Shown: positions 13,915 through 22,175 of the stretch, in pieces
Layout: every line of letters begins with the position of its first letter
Position numbering within the stretch: position 1 is the first letter of the stretch
NCBI GenBank assembly: GCA_002726335.1
Contig: PBSR01000129.1
Location: 1-27,076, forward strand
DNA from: Gemmatimonadaceae bacterium
GTDB lineage: Bacteria; Latescibacterota; UBA2968; UBA8231
Reading direction: 5' to 3'
Length of the DNA stretch: 27,076 bases
Notes under the pieces: generated by a model
The model's database searches: none
What the model was told of the DNA's origin: nothing
Seen by the model: only the letters and a program-made list of their open reading frames with translations
Program-made: the position numbers and the translations under genes

Positions 13915-14778
13915 GTGACAGAATTGGTGCCCGTACCTGTCCGATTCGCAACGTTGGCTGGAGCCGGTGTTCTGTATCTGCTCGCCGTCGGCTGCAGCCA
14001 TGCCCCTCAGGTCCACAGCCACAAGCCGGCGCGCTCGATCGTCGTCGATGGGGCCGACACTGAGTGGGGAGATCGGCGTTATCTGCTGGAGCAGATGTCG
14101 GTCACCATCGCCCTGGCCAACGACGATGAAGCGCTCTACCTGTGTGTGGCCACCAGCGATCGTATGACACAGACGATGGTGGTTCGGCGGGGGCTGGAAT
14201 TGTGGCTCGACCCGAAGGCCGGCACCAGGCCCTACTTCGGCGTTCGCCTGCCGGGAGTCGACCGGGGCAACATGCCACGGGATGGCGAGGGTCCTCGGGG
14301 TGGCGGAGCACCGACTGGCGCCGGACGGAGACGCGGCACGGCGGCCGACCCCGCGGCGGGAATGTCGCCCGAAGGGCTGGCAGAGCTGCTGGATGAGCTG
14401 GCGACATCGAGACATGTACTCATCCTCGATGCAACGCAAGACGAAGGGAGCATGATTCTGCCGGGGAGTGAAGACCCGGTGCAGGCGCGGCTGGGGTTCG
14501 ATCAGGGCCGACTCGTGTACGAGGCCCGCCTACCCCTGCTGTATCACGGGGTGCCACCCTTCGAACTGGGCCAGCACGTCGGCCTGGTTTTGCGTCTGCC
14601 GGCGCCGGACCGAGGCCCCCGTCAACAGGTCGAAAGGGCCGATTTCGACGATGGCCGCGGCGACGGGCTGGGCGGAAGAGGCGGCAGTGGTGGCCGGCGC
14701 GGCCGTGGCCCAGGATTTCAGAACCTTCCTGCCGAGCCGCTGGAGCAGTGGGTGCGCGTTCAGCTGCAGGGCCGTTGA
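13915..14778 (+). CDS. CBM9-like domain lipoprotein with Gly/Arg-rich insertions
   Basis: About 287 residues. The start is uncertain: GTG 13915, TTG 13924 and GTG 13927 are in frame, and GGGAG at 13911-13915 would best serve TTG 13924 or GTG 13927. The frame is open further upstream, but that overlaps the divergent gene. The signal ends LLAVG-C (Cys27 from GTG 13915). Then comes a beta-sandwich resembling the CBM9/DOMON type: SIVVDGADTEWGDRRYLLEQ, then VTIALANDDEALYLCVAT, GLELWLDPK and YFGVRLPG. Two low-complexity insertions are rich in Gly and Arg (~118-149 and ~245-267, with GGRGGSGGRRGRG). Some relatives bind sugars or heme; no ligand can be assigned here. It converges on the SUI1-like gene. 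Confidence 0.7.
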   Translation: MTELVPVPVRFATLAGAGVLYLLAVGCSHAPQVHSHKPARSIVVDGADTEWGDRRYLLEQMSVTIALANDDEALYLCVATSDRMTQTMVVRRGLELWLDPKAGTRPYFGVRLPGVDRGNMPRDGEGPRGGGAPTGAGRRRGTAADPAAGMSPEGLAELLDELATSRHVLILDATQDEGSMILPGSEDPVQARLGFDQGRLVYEARLPLLYHGVPPFELGQHVGLVLRLPAPDRGPRQQVERADFDDGRGDGLGGRGGSGGRRGRGPGFQNLPAEPLEQWVRVQLQGR

Positions 14779-14806
14779 GAGACGAAGGCTGCATGATTCG
14801 TTCCTT

Positions 14807-15166
14807 TTAACCGCCCACGCGCTTCACGATCCAACCTTTGCTCTGCAGCGTGGTGACGATACGATCCCGGTGATCTCCCTGGATCTCGATGACACCGGCG
14901 CGCACGGTCCCGCCGGCGCCACACTGCCCCTTCAGTTCTTTGCCCAAGGCCTCCAGCTCCGCACCTGATACGGGGGCTCCCGCAATGGTGGTGACCCCCT
15001 TTCCCTTGCGCCCCTTCGTCTCTCGGCCGACGCGTACAACGCCATCCTTCGGTGCCGACGGTTGCTGTGAGGACTGCTTGCTCCTCGCGGGAGAATCACT
15101 CCTCTTTCGGCCACCACCGTCCGACGTGTAGACGAGCTCGGAATTGCTGCGTGGTCTGCCTTTCAT
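14807..15166 (-). CDS. yciH: SUI1/eIF1-like translation initiation factor (YciH type)
   Basis: 119 residues from ATG 15164-15166, which overlaps the amidohydrolase stop as ATGA. The N-terminal ~45 residues are basic, Ser-rich and probably disordered. The SUI1 fold follows: GRKGKGVTTIAG (~52-63), then LKGQCGAGGTV (~78-88), IEIQGDHRDRIVTTL (~93-107) and GWIVKRVGG at the end. Bacterial YciH proteins bind the 30S subunit and affect start-site selection; that comes from the family, not from this sequence. Its position as the last gene of a catabolic operon is odd, and the overlap makes it depend on translation of the enzyme upstream. Confidence 0.9.
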   Translation of the reverse strand: MKGRPRSNSELVYTSDGGGRKRSDSPARSKQSSQQPSAPKDGVVRVGRETKGRKGKGVTTIAGAPVSGAELEALGKELKGQCGAGGTVRAGVIEIQGDHRDRIVTTLQSKGWIVKRVGG

Positions 15167-16005
15167 CGCCGCTGTCCGAAGTAGAGCTTTTCCGCCGTGC
15201 CACCAAGGATCCAGCGACGGTCCTCGGTCGTGAAGAAGTCGATCATCTCGGCCATGATGAGATACTCGTAGTAGTTGCCCCACAACAGGCGCCGTGGGCC
15301 GAAAGCGTCGTACGCCCGCCGCAGATAGGGCCACATGTCACCGAAGGGAGGCCGGCTCTCCTTCGACGGGTTGTGCAGCGAGGTGCGCATGTAGACGTTC
15401 GGCCATCGCGCCAGGTCCGTGATGAGATCGATCCCCTCGGCATCCGGCCGCGAGATATCGATCATGGCGAAGTGGTCGATGACGACGTTGACACCGGGAT
15501 GGCGCTCGGCCATGGCACCCAGCTGTTCGAGGTGCTCGGGACCCAAGAACAGGTTGAACGTGGCGCCCAGATCGGCGGCCGCCTCCCATAACGGATCGCA
15601 GGCGGGATCGTCGAGCCAGCGTGTGGTGCGATCGTAGATCGGGCTGAGTCGCAGGCCCGCCAGGCCGCCGATGGTCACCAGCTGGCGCAGACGTTCGGCG
15701 TTGGCTTCGCCATCCTGGGCCGGGTGCAACCGGTGACCGACGAGCAGACCGATGGCGGCGAACCGATCGGGCCATTGCTGCACACAGTGGATGGGGTAGT
15801 CGTTGTTGCGACCGTAGTAGCAGACATGGCTGATGACGGTGCGGTCCACACCGTACTCCAGCATGCGGGCGATCAGTGTTTCCCCCGTCTGCTCGCAGTC
15901 GGGTGTACTGTTCGGGCAGGCCGAGACCTCCGGGTCGATGGCGAAGCGCGGATCGTGCAGTGTCCAGGCGTGCTCGGAGGCGTTGATGATGGGTGTGTCG
16001 TTCAT
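15163..16005 (-). CDS. Amidohydrolase-2 family protein with altered metal-site residues
   Basis: 280 residues from ATG 16003-16005, overlapping the upstream propeller stop as ATGA. The TIM-barrel pattern of the amidohydrolase 2 / 2-pyrone-4,6-dicarboxylate lactonase group is visible: GVDRTVISHVCYYG (~52-65), GGLAGLRLSPIYD (~113-125), GVNVVIDHFAMID (His178), then LLWGNYYEY near 241-249. The usual first-strand HxH is reduced to ASEHAW with only His12. The usual GSD aspartate near the C-terminus is replaced by GNYYEY. It may therefore bind metal differently or not at all. A lactone or hydrolysable ring from the operon's sugar-acid pathway is a reasonable but unproven substrate. Confidence 0.75.
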   Translation of the reverse strand: MNDTPIINASEHAWTLHDPRFAIDPEVSACPNSTPDCEQTGETLIARMLEYGVDRTVISHVCYYGRNNDYPIHCVQQWPDRFAAIGLLVGHRLHPAQDGEANAERLRQLVTIGGLAGLRLSPIYDRTTRWLDDPACDPLWEAAADLGATFNLFLGPEHLEQLGAMAERHPGVNVVIDHFAMIDISRPDAEGIDLITDLARWPNVYMRTSLHNPSKESRPPFGDMWPYLRRAYDAFGPRRLLWGNYYEYLIMAEMIDFFTTEDRRWILGGTAEKLYFGQRR

Positions 16006-17879
16006 GGCACGGGTGCCCCCCACGAGTACATGTGTGAACCGCTGCCGAAGTAGATGCGACCGTCGAGCAGATCGCCGCCCGGTTCGACAGGTACCGGTGA
16101 TTCGGCCACGAGTTCGAGCCGAAACCGTGGTCTCCCCCCGGGGCCATCATCGTGAATCTGCACGATGCCGCGCTGGAACAGGGCGAACACCTCGCCGGCC
16201 GGCCCCGGCACGAAGATCCGCGGGCCCTGCTGGCCGTTGGTGCGGCCGAGGCGCGTCTCCACCTCCTCTTCCTGTACGACGCGACGCGTTTTCGCCTCAA
16301 AGACAAAAAAGCGGCGGCAGTCGGCGAAACCCAGAACCAGTTCGTCCGGGCCCTGCAGCAGGTCGTTGTAGGATTCGACTTGCTCCAGCACGGGCTGGCG
16401 CCACAGCACCTTCTGCGACGTCGGATCCAGGCAGTACATCTCGGCGCGGGTTGCTTTCTGCTCGCCGCCTGTGCCGGGTGCTACGGTGGCACCCACCAGC
16501 ACGCTGCCGTCGTCCAGCTCCAACAGACTCATGGGGGCCTGTTCCGGAACCAGCTCACCATGTTCCAGCAGTTTTCCGGATGCCTTCTCCCGGTCCCAGA
16601 TCAACAGGCCACCACCGGTGTACCCGTAACCTGGTGTGCCGCCCAGCAGCACGTAGCGCCCGTGTCCGGTGACGCGCAGACAGTGTGGCCGGTTGATGGC
16701 CGGCGCCGTCGCCACCCACCACCGTGGGTTCTGCGTCGCTTCCGCTGCCTTCGTCGTGTCCTGCCAGGGCCGCGCCGGGTCCCACTCCAGGAGAAAGCCA
16801 CCCGTGTAACCGCCGACGAAGAAACGGTCCTCGTGCTGGCGAACCGTGTTCCACTGGCCGAAGCTGGCGCGGTTCGTCCACTCGTCGGCGCCCGGGTCGT
16901 AGCGAAAGAATCGCATGGGAAACGCCGTGCCGCCGCAGATCGTCCCGTCCGGCGCTGCCGCCAGACCCATCAGGTGGGCGCCTTCACTGTCGTAGTCGAA
17001 GCGCAGCTCACGACGTTGTCCATCGACAGACTCTACCACCAGCCTCTTGTCCACGGTGTCACATTCCAACAGACGTTCGCCATCGGGAAACTCACGATGG
17101 AACAGCGCCTGACTCTCGGTGATGATCTTCTTTGGCTGACCCTCGGTGTGCTGTCCCACCGGCTCGGCCTCTCCGTCGTACAGACGCAGCCAGTCGTCAC
17201 TGTCTTCGGCACCGGCCAGGGGCAGCCCGTACACGACCCCATCTTCATCGCGATAGACGAAGGCACTACCCTGAACACGATCCTCTTCGGCCAGCAGCGG
17301 TCGCGCCTCACCCGAGTCGGGCTGCAGCGCCACGATCTGGCTTGCCGTGTTGCCCACGGCGAAGTACAGCCAACCCGTGTCATCGGTGGCGACGGAGCGT
17401 TGGTACTGTTTCCAGTTCTGTGCGTACACCGAGCCGTAGTCGCGGAACTCTCCGGAGGCCGAGTCATAACAGGCCACCGCCGAATCGGGATAAGTCACCG
17501 ACCAGATGCGGCCCTCGTCGTCTTCCGTCATGCCCATGGCCATCTGCGGCGCCGTCTGGGCATGGAACGTGAAGGCCCTGGTCGCTGGATCGTACTCGCA
17601 GAAGTTGCTGTTGAAGTGGGTGTAGAACCGGTTGCCACTCGACAGGACCGAAGCGAAGGGGCAGTCGTGACCCGGATCGAAGGGCATGGGTACCTGGTGA
17701 CTCTGTCCCGTGTGCGCATCGATCTCGAGCAGGGCATAACCGCCACGGTGATCGAACAGCCACAGAAGCACGATATTGCGTCCGGCGCCGTCGTCAGTGG
17801 CCACTGTACCCCGATGATTGCTCACCGGGGTTGCCACCCCGTGATGCATGAAACCGTTGCCCAGATCGTCTCGCGCCAT
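16002..17879 (-). CDS. Large beta-propeller protein of unknown function
   Basis: 625 residues from ATG 17877-17879, two bases after the MR/MLE stop. The whole protein is built of short beta repeats, such as NFCEYDPATRAFTFHAQ, EGRIWSVTYPDSAVACYD, FFRYDPGADEWTN and LLEWDPARPW. The pattern indicates one long or two stacked seven-bladed propellers of the WD40/NHL/virginiamycin B lyase-like kind. There is no signal peptide, so it is probably cytoplasmic. No catalytic signature can be assigned; it could be a lyase, a binding scaffold or a sensor of the pathway substrate. Its stop overlaps the amidohydrolase start. Confidence 0.65.
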   Translation of the reverse strand: MARDDLGNGFMHHGVATPVSNHRGTVATDDGAGRNIVLLWLFDHRGGYALLEIDAHTGQSHQVPMPFDPGHDCPFASVLSSGNRFYTHFNSNFCEYDPATRAFTFHAQTAPQMAMGMTEDDEGRIWSVTYPDSAVACYDSASGEFRDYGSVYAQNWKQYQRSVATDDTGWLYFAVGNTASQIVALQPDSGEARPLLAEEDRVQGSAFVYRDEDGVVYGLPLAGAEDSDDWLRLYDGEAEPVGQHTEGQPKKIITESQALFHREFPDGERLLECDTVDKRLVVESVDGQRRELRFDYDSEGAHLMGLAAAPDGTICGGTAFPMRFFRYDPGADEWTNRASFGQWNTVRQHEDRFFVGGYTGGFLLEWDPARPWQDTTKAAEATQNPRWWVATAPAINRPHCLRVTGHGRYVLLGGTPGYGYTGGGLLIWDREKASGKLLEHGELVPEQAPMSLLELDDGSVLVGATVAPGTGGEQKATRAEMYCLDPTSQKVLWRQPVLEQVESYNDLLQGPDELVLGFADCRRFFVFEAKTRRVVQEEEVETRLGRTNGQQGPRIFVPGPAGEVFALFQRGIVQIHDDGPGGRPRFRLELVAESPVPVEPGGDLLDGRIYFGSGSHMYSWGAPVP

Positions 17880-17881
17880 GG

Positions 17882-19159
17882 TCAGGCCTTCTCCCGCACG
17901 ACGCCACCGTCATGCACCCGGTCCCAGAGTTGTTGCCACTCGTTCGAGCCGTCATCCGCCCAGGTTGGCGCCACGGCCATTCCCTCCGACCACCCCGGGC
18001 CTGAGGCGGCATTGTAGGCGTGTGGTCCCATGGCACCCATGTGCACCCGCGTGCCATCGGGAAATGCGAGGGTGTTGATGATGCGGGGCCGGAGCCTGGC
18101 GTGCAGCTGCCCCGGTGGCAGGGCCTCGATGGTGGACGGCGGCACGCGGTAGCGATCGACGGCCGCCTCGTCGATCTCCACGCCGAGACCGGGTCCGTCG
18201 GGTACGGCCTGATAGCCGCCGATGACCTCGATGGGCGACTGCAGCAGTTGTTCGCTGTAGAGGTTGACGCAGCTGATGGTGGGCCACGTGGCATGACTGA
18301 GGACGGCGCCCAGGTGAGCCGCCCATGTCGTCGTCAGACCGTTGCCGACCAGCTGCAGCCAGAACGGCAGTTGCGCTTCCGCCGCCAGCGTACCTTGCCG
18401 GACCACGCGTGCGGCGCCGCCGTTGACGACGAAACCGTCGCAGACTTCCTCGCGCACGACGGTGACGAAGGGAGGCGTGCCGAAGTGCATGGCCAGCGGC
18501 CGTGGCACGGCCCGGCGGATCTGTCGATTGCCGAGGATGTCGTTCTGCGGGATCGGCGTTTCGAACATGGCAACCCGCTCGTAACCGGCCAACCGTGTGA
18601 GCACGGGAACCGCCGTGGCCGCGTTCTGCAGCGAGGCGTTGGGATCGAGATCCAGCTTGAAGTGCGGCGGCGTCACCGCACTCACCGCTTCGACCTGGGC
18701 ATAGATATCCCACCAGGGCCGCGGCTTGTTCTTCAGGCTCGTGTACCCGGCAGCCACCGCGTCGACCGCCTCGGCCGCCCAGTCCTCGGGGGCGGCGTGG
18801 CTGCACCACCACGAAATCGGCGTGGCCTCTCGTACCCGGGTCCCCAACAGTTGGTGCACGGCCACGCCCGTGATCTTGCCCACCAGGTCGAACAGCGCCA
18901 TCTGCAGACCGGCGCCGATCGAATCATCCCACATGGCCTCAGCCGGGCTCGAGTGCAGCACGCGCTCGACGCTATCGTCGGTCACCCGCTGGTGCGTGTA
19001 GTGGATGACCGTCTCCCCCCAGCCCACATCTCCCGTGTCCGCCGTCACCTTGCACAGCTCGAGGATGGACCAGTTGTACACCGTACGTTGGGTGATACGC
19101 TGCTGCCGTTCGGTGAAGGGCACGTCGACGAGAATCCGTTCGACGTCGGTGATCTTCAT
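17882..19159 (-). CDS. Mandelate racemase/muconate lactonizing enzyme family protein (variant metal site)
   Basis: 425 residues from ATG 19157-19159 (MKITDVERILVDVPF), overlapping the isomerase stop as ATGA. It shows the capping-domain start of the enolase superfamily, then the barrel. The catalytic KxK-like pair is K143/K145 (SLKNKP). Metal ligand candidates are D170/D172 with N174 (KLDLDPN) and E200 (MFETPIP). The usual third acidic ligand is replaced by LAMHFG, with His225. Family members remove a proton alpha to a carboxylate, giving racemisation, dehydration or cycloisomerisation. Here a sugar-acid dehydratase is the best guess from the neighbouring lyase and isomerase. The His variant makes the reaction less certain. 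Confidence 0.8.
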   Translation of the reverse strand: MKITDVERILVDVPFTERQQRITQRTVYNWSILELCKVTADTGDVGWGETVIHYTHQRVTDDSVERVLHSSPAEAMWDDSIGAGLQMALFDLVGKITGVAVHQLLGTRVREATPISWWCSHAAPEDWAAEAVDAVAAGYTSLKNKPRPWWDIYAQVEAVSAVTPPHFKLDLDPNASLQNAATAVPVLTRLAGYERVAMFETPIPQNDILGNRQIRRAVPRPLAMHFGTPPFVTVVREEVCDGFVVNGGAARVVRQGTLAAEAQLPFWLQLVGNGLTTTWAAHLGAVLSHATWPTISCVNLYSEQLLQSPIEVIGGYQAVPDGPGLGVEIDEAAVDRYRVPPSTIEALPPGQLHARLRPRIINTLAFPDGTRVHMGAMGPHAYNAASGPGWSEGMAVAPTWADDGSNEWQQLWDRVHDGGVVREKA

Positions 19160-19917
19160 CCGCCGATACCCACACTTCGCAGATGTGCCACGCAACGTGC
19201 CACCTTGTCGGCCAGATCGTCGGGGTCTTCTCGGTTGAAGGCCGGGCCCTCCAACTCCATGCAGTAGGCGTCGGCGTAGCCGGCCTGTTGCAGGACCTCG
19301 TGCACCCGGTCAAAGGGGACGATGCCCTCGCCGAAGACGGGAAAGTCGAAGTCGTGGAACTTGCCGTTGCCATCCTTCAGGTGGACACCGCGGACGTGAT
19401 CGACACAGGCGGTGACCTGCTCCACCGTGTCGATGCCGTGATTGTAGTAGTAGACGTTGGCCGTATCGTAGTTGACCCCGACCCAGGGGTGGTCGATGGC
19501 CGCCATCGTCTCCTGCATACGATCCGCGTTTGTGCACAGCTCCGGATGCGTCTCGAGTGCTACCGAAACTTTATGGGTTCCCGTGGCGTCCCCCAGTTGG
19601 CGCAGTCTGCCGGCGGCCTGGTCCAGCGACATGTCATCGCCACGGGTGCTGGTGAACAGGTAGCCGGCCCCCAGGTCAGCGGCAACGGCGGCCGCCTCAC
19701 CAAAGCGGGCCGGCAGATCCTCATCGTCGAGAGGACAGGGAAGGCTCAACGAGGTCACGCGGAGTCCGTGGGGTGTCAGGGCGGCATCCGCAGCGGCGGC
19801 GTTGAGTCCGTCGCTCCAGTTCAGTTCGATTCCCTGTACACCGGCGGCGGCCACGCGCTCCCATGGCAGGCTGGGGCTGTCGAGGCTGCCGCCTCGGTAC
19901 GAGATGAGATTGGTCAT
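19156..19917 (-). CDS. Sugar phosphate isomerase/epimerase (xylose isomerase-like TIM barrel)
   Basis: 253 residues from ATG 19915-19917, overlapping the heparinase-like stop as ATGA. The four metal ligands typical of the AP-endonuclease-2/xylose isomerase-like barrel are visible: E122 (VALETHPE), D151 (VNYDTANV), H179 (GVHLKDG) and E221 (CMELEG). The ending (DPDDLADKVARCVAHLRSVG) is the usual final helix. It likely isomerises or epimerises a keto/aldose sugar or inosose released by the adjacent lyase. The exact sugar is unknown. It is cytoplasmic, with no signal peptide. Confidence 0.88.
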   Translation of the reverse strand: MTNLISYRGGSLDSPSLPWERVAAAGVQGIELNWSDGLNAAAADAALTPHGLRVTSLSLPCPLDDEDLPARFGEAAAVAADLGAGYLFTSTRGDDMSLDQAAGRLRQLGDATGTHKVSVALETHPELCTNADRMQETMAAIDHPWVGVNYDTANVYYYNHGIDTVEQVTACVDHVRGVHLKDGNGKFHDFDFPVFGEGIVPFDRVHEVLQQAGYADAYCMELEGPAFNREDPDDLADKVARCVAHLRSVGIGG

Positions 19918-22127
19918 GTCTGAGCTCCAGGTGTGTGACGGGGTCGGTGGCTGACGACTTCGTGCCAGCGTGGCATTCGATCCTTGCGTTCGGGTACCGC
20001 GTAGTCGACCGGGCCCTGGTACATGTGCTCGCTCTTCGGCATGTCAAAGAGGATCTCTCCCTCCCAGCACAACCGTGAACCGCACATCAGCCCCACCTCG
20101 TGTTGCTTGCCTCGATCCACAACGAAGGCGAAATCGGCATCGGTCCGCAGGCCGTCGTAGTCGACGGATCCCGTGTGCCAGTCGAACATGGGACGGCCGC
20201 GCAGGTTCGTCAGACCGATCGTCGTGTCCAGCTTCATGCCCACCGTCGCCGTTCCCCCGCCCACGTCGAAGCGCAGACCCAGGGTACGGTACGAGCCCTC
20301 ACCGTTCTGCAGGATTTCCACAGCGTTGAGCAGGTTCTCATCAAAGGTGTCGGTCGCGTATGGCGTCAGTACCGTAACGAATCCCAGCCGTTGACCGGCG
20401 AAGTAGTACCCGTACAGGAACTGAAAGAACGCATCTGACGGATTGAAACGCCGATCGATACGGCGCACCTGACTGTACTTGTCCCGGTTGCCGACGAATT
20501 GCACCAGCAGTTCGCGCCCATGCGGATTGGTCCAGTATTCGTTCCGGATCGGAATCCGGTGGGGCCATGAGCGAACCCAGTGCGAGCCTTCATCGGCAAG
20601 ACCGCCCTGCGCCAGCAGACCGTCGGGGTGCCACATGTTAGTGAACGACTTCGGCCCCTCGCGGTCGATGTGCACCGCATCGACGATGATGTACATGCCC
20701 GTGTCCGGTACGAACAGCACGATGCGATCGCCGGTGTACCCCCGGTCTTCATCCACGAGCCGCGTGCGGGAATAGTCGAGGGCACCGAACGTGCCGAAGT
20801 GAATCTTCTCCGTGCGCACGGGCACGTACTGCGGGTTGCCCTGCAGGTACGGCATCATCTCGTGATCGTTCGGCCATCCCAGGCGGGCTACGAGCCGATT
20901 GTGGTAGAGATCGGCTCGCCAGCCGTCATGGGCGGTCCGGCGATATCCACCATCGGCCAGCAACACGGTTCCCCCGTCCAGCAGCAGTACCAGCGAGTTT
21001 TCGTCGGCATGGCCGTGATGGGGCATCTCCTCGAAGGCGAACAGCTGCTGGTTCTGATACTCTCGCTGATAGCGACCGTAGGGACCCGGGTCGCGGTAGT
21101 TGAGCAAAGCGAAACTGGCGTCGTCGCCACCCTCGTTGCGAAAGGCGATCTTCTTCGACACCAGATCGTCGACGATTTCCTCGGAGGACTCCAGCACATA
21201 GGGCACCGCCTCCGGCGGCGGCTCCAGGGCCATCCAGCGCAAGGCCGTGGCCAGACTGTAGAGCTCATCTCCGGTCTGCAGCCCGTCCGGGGAATACCCC
21301 ACCACGTCGTTGCCGCTCAACCCCATGGCGCGGTGGGTCTCGAAGAGTCGCTGGGCGAAGTACTGGTAGTCCGGTCTGCCGTAGTGACCGGCGGCGCGAA
21401 TCATGACGGCGGCGTACCAGGTCCACATGTGGGTCCAGTCGCCGTCCCCCCAGTCGGGCAACATGCCGTTGGGCATCAACAGCCGGCTGTACTGCTCGAA
21501 GTAGTATCTCGTCGTGATCTTCTGCAGGAACTCTTCGGTGCTGCCGAGGCCCTCGGAGGCCGTGATCAGGTAGAATAGCCAGAAGGGCCCGTAGATCGAC
21601 GCATCTTCGATCGACCAGCGACCCCAGCTGTCCTCGATCAGAGCGTCGCCGTACCCCCGCCAGCGGGCGGCGTGATCATGATCGGGTACCGAGTCAGCCG
21701 CCGCGTAGAAGCCGGCGGCATCGACGGTGGCGCGATTGTGAGCCCCCCAGTCGGTGGATCCCAGGTGGCTGTCGGCGCTGGCAGCGATGATGGCCCTGGC
21801 GCGTGATTCGGTGTCGACGTCCAGTGAACCGACCGCCCTGAGATACTCGAAAGCCTCACAGAAGGGGGGCAGCTCGCGGAAGCTGGCCAGCAGAGGCAGC
21901 GCCTGGTCGTGTCTTGAGAAGCCACTGGCGACAAAGGTGGTCAGCGCTTCTCGCGTACGGGACAGAAGCTCGTCGTCCCCGGTGCGGGCATGCAGGATCG
22001 TGGCTGGTGACAGCACCCATGACAGACTGCGGACCCGCTGCTCGAGTTCGGGACCCGAGGCGATGGCGAGGGCTTCGAAGGCCCCGGTCACCGCGCGGAG
22101 CACATCCTGCTGCAGTTGTTGTTCCAT
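19914..22127 (-). CDS. Heparinase II/III-like polysaccharide lyase
   Basis: 737 residues from ATG 22125-22127; TTG 22163 is an in-frame alternative with no better ribosome binding site. The N-terminal ~335 residues are helical and match an (alpha/alpha) toroid (SIEDASIYGPFWLFYLITA, DWGDGDWTHMWTWYAAVM). The C-terminal half is a beta-sandwich with the heparinase II/III signature HHGHADENSLVLLLDGG (H370, H371, H373, D375). Then LADGGYRR and the YHN motif (H409, N410) follow. Enzymes of this class cleave acidic polysaccharides by beta-elimination. No signal peptide is visible, so it may act on imported oligosaccharides or be exported in another way. Being second in the operon fits an early step in uronate-containing glycan breakdown. 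Confidence 0.8.
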   Translation of the reverse strand: MEQQLQQDVLRAVTGAFEALAIASGPELEQRVRSLSWVLSPATILHARTGDDELLSRTREALTTFVASGFSRHDQALPLLASFRELPPFCEAFEYLRAVGSLDVDTESRARAIIAASADSHLGSTDWGAHNRATVDAAGFYAAADSVPDHDHAARWRGYGDALIEDSWGRWSIEDASIYGPFWLFYLITASEGLGSTEEFLQKITTRYYFEQYSRLLMPNGMLPDWGDGDWTHMWTWYAAVMIRAAGHYGRPDYQYFAQRLFETHRAMGLSGNDVVGYSPDGLQTGDELYSLATALRWMALEPPPEAVPYVLESSEEIVDDLVSKKIAFRNEGGDDASFALLNYRDPGPYGRYQREYQNQQLFAFEEMPHHGHADENSLVLLLDGGTVLLADGGYRRTAHDGWRADLYHNRLVARLGWPNDHEMMPYLQGNPQYVPVRTEKIHFGTFGALDYSRTRLVDEDRGYTGDRIVLFVPDTGMYIIVDAVHIDREGPKSFTNMWHPDGLLAQGGLADEGSHWVRSWPHRIPIRNEYWTNPHGRELLVQFVGNRDKYSQVRRIDRRFNPSDAFFQFLYGYYFAGQRLGFVTVLTPYATDTFDENLLNAVEILQNGEGSYRTLGLRFDVGGGTATVGMKLDTTIGLTNLRGRPMFDWHTGSVDYDGLRTDADFAFVVDRGKQHEVGLMCGSRLCWEGEILFDMPKSEHMYQGPVDYAVPERKDRMPRWHEVVSHRPRHTPGAQT

Positions 22128-22175
22128 CTCCGGTAAGAAGGACCGACCGGACGGTCGCCACAAGGCGCGGGAAGC

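Noticed and set aside
14782..14809. ACGAA/TTCGT hairpin followed by TCCTTTT between convergent genes
   Set aside because: The five-pair, AT-containing stem with a ten-base loop is too weak to call a terminator.
16152..19267. Long plus-strand open frames across the propeller and MR/MLE genes
   Set aside because: They are opposite-strand shadows in GC-rich DNA; the minus-strand frames carry recognisable motifs and overlapping starts.
20580..21578. Plus-strand open frame of over 300 codons inside the heparinase-like gene
   Set aside because: It has no family signature and is antisense to a gene with clear lyase motifs.
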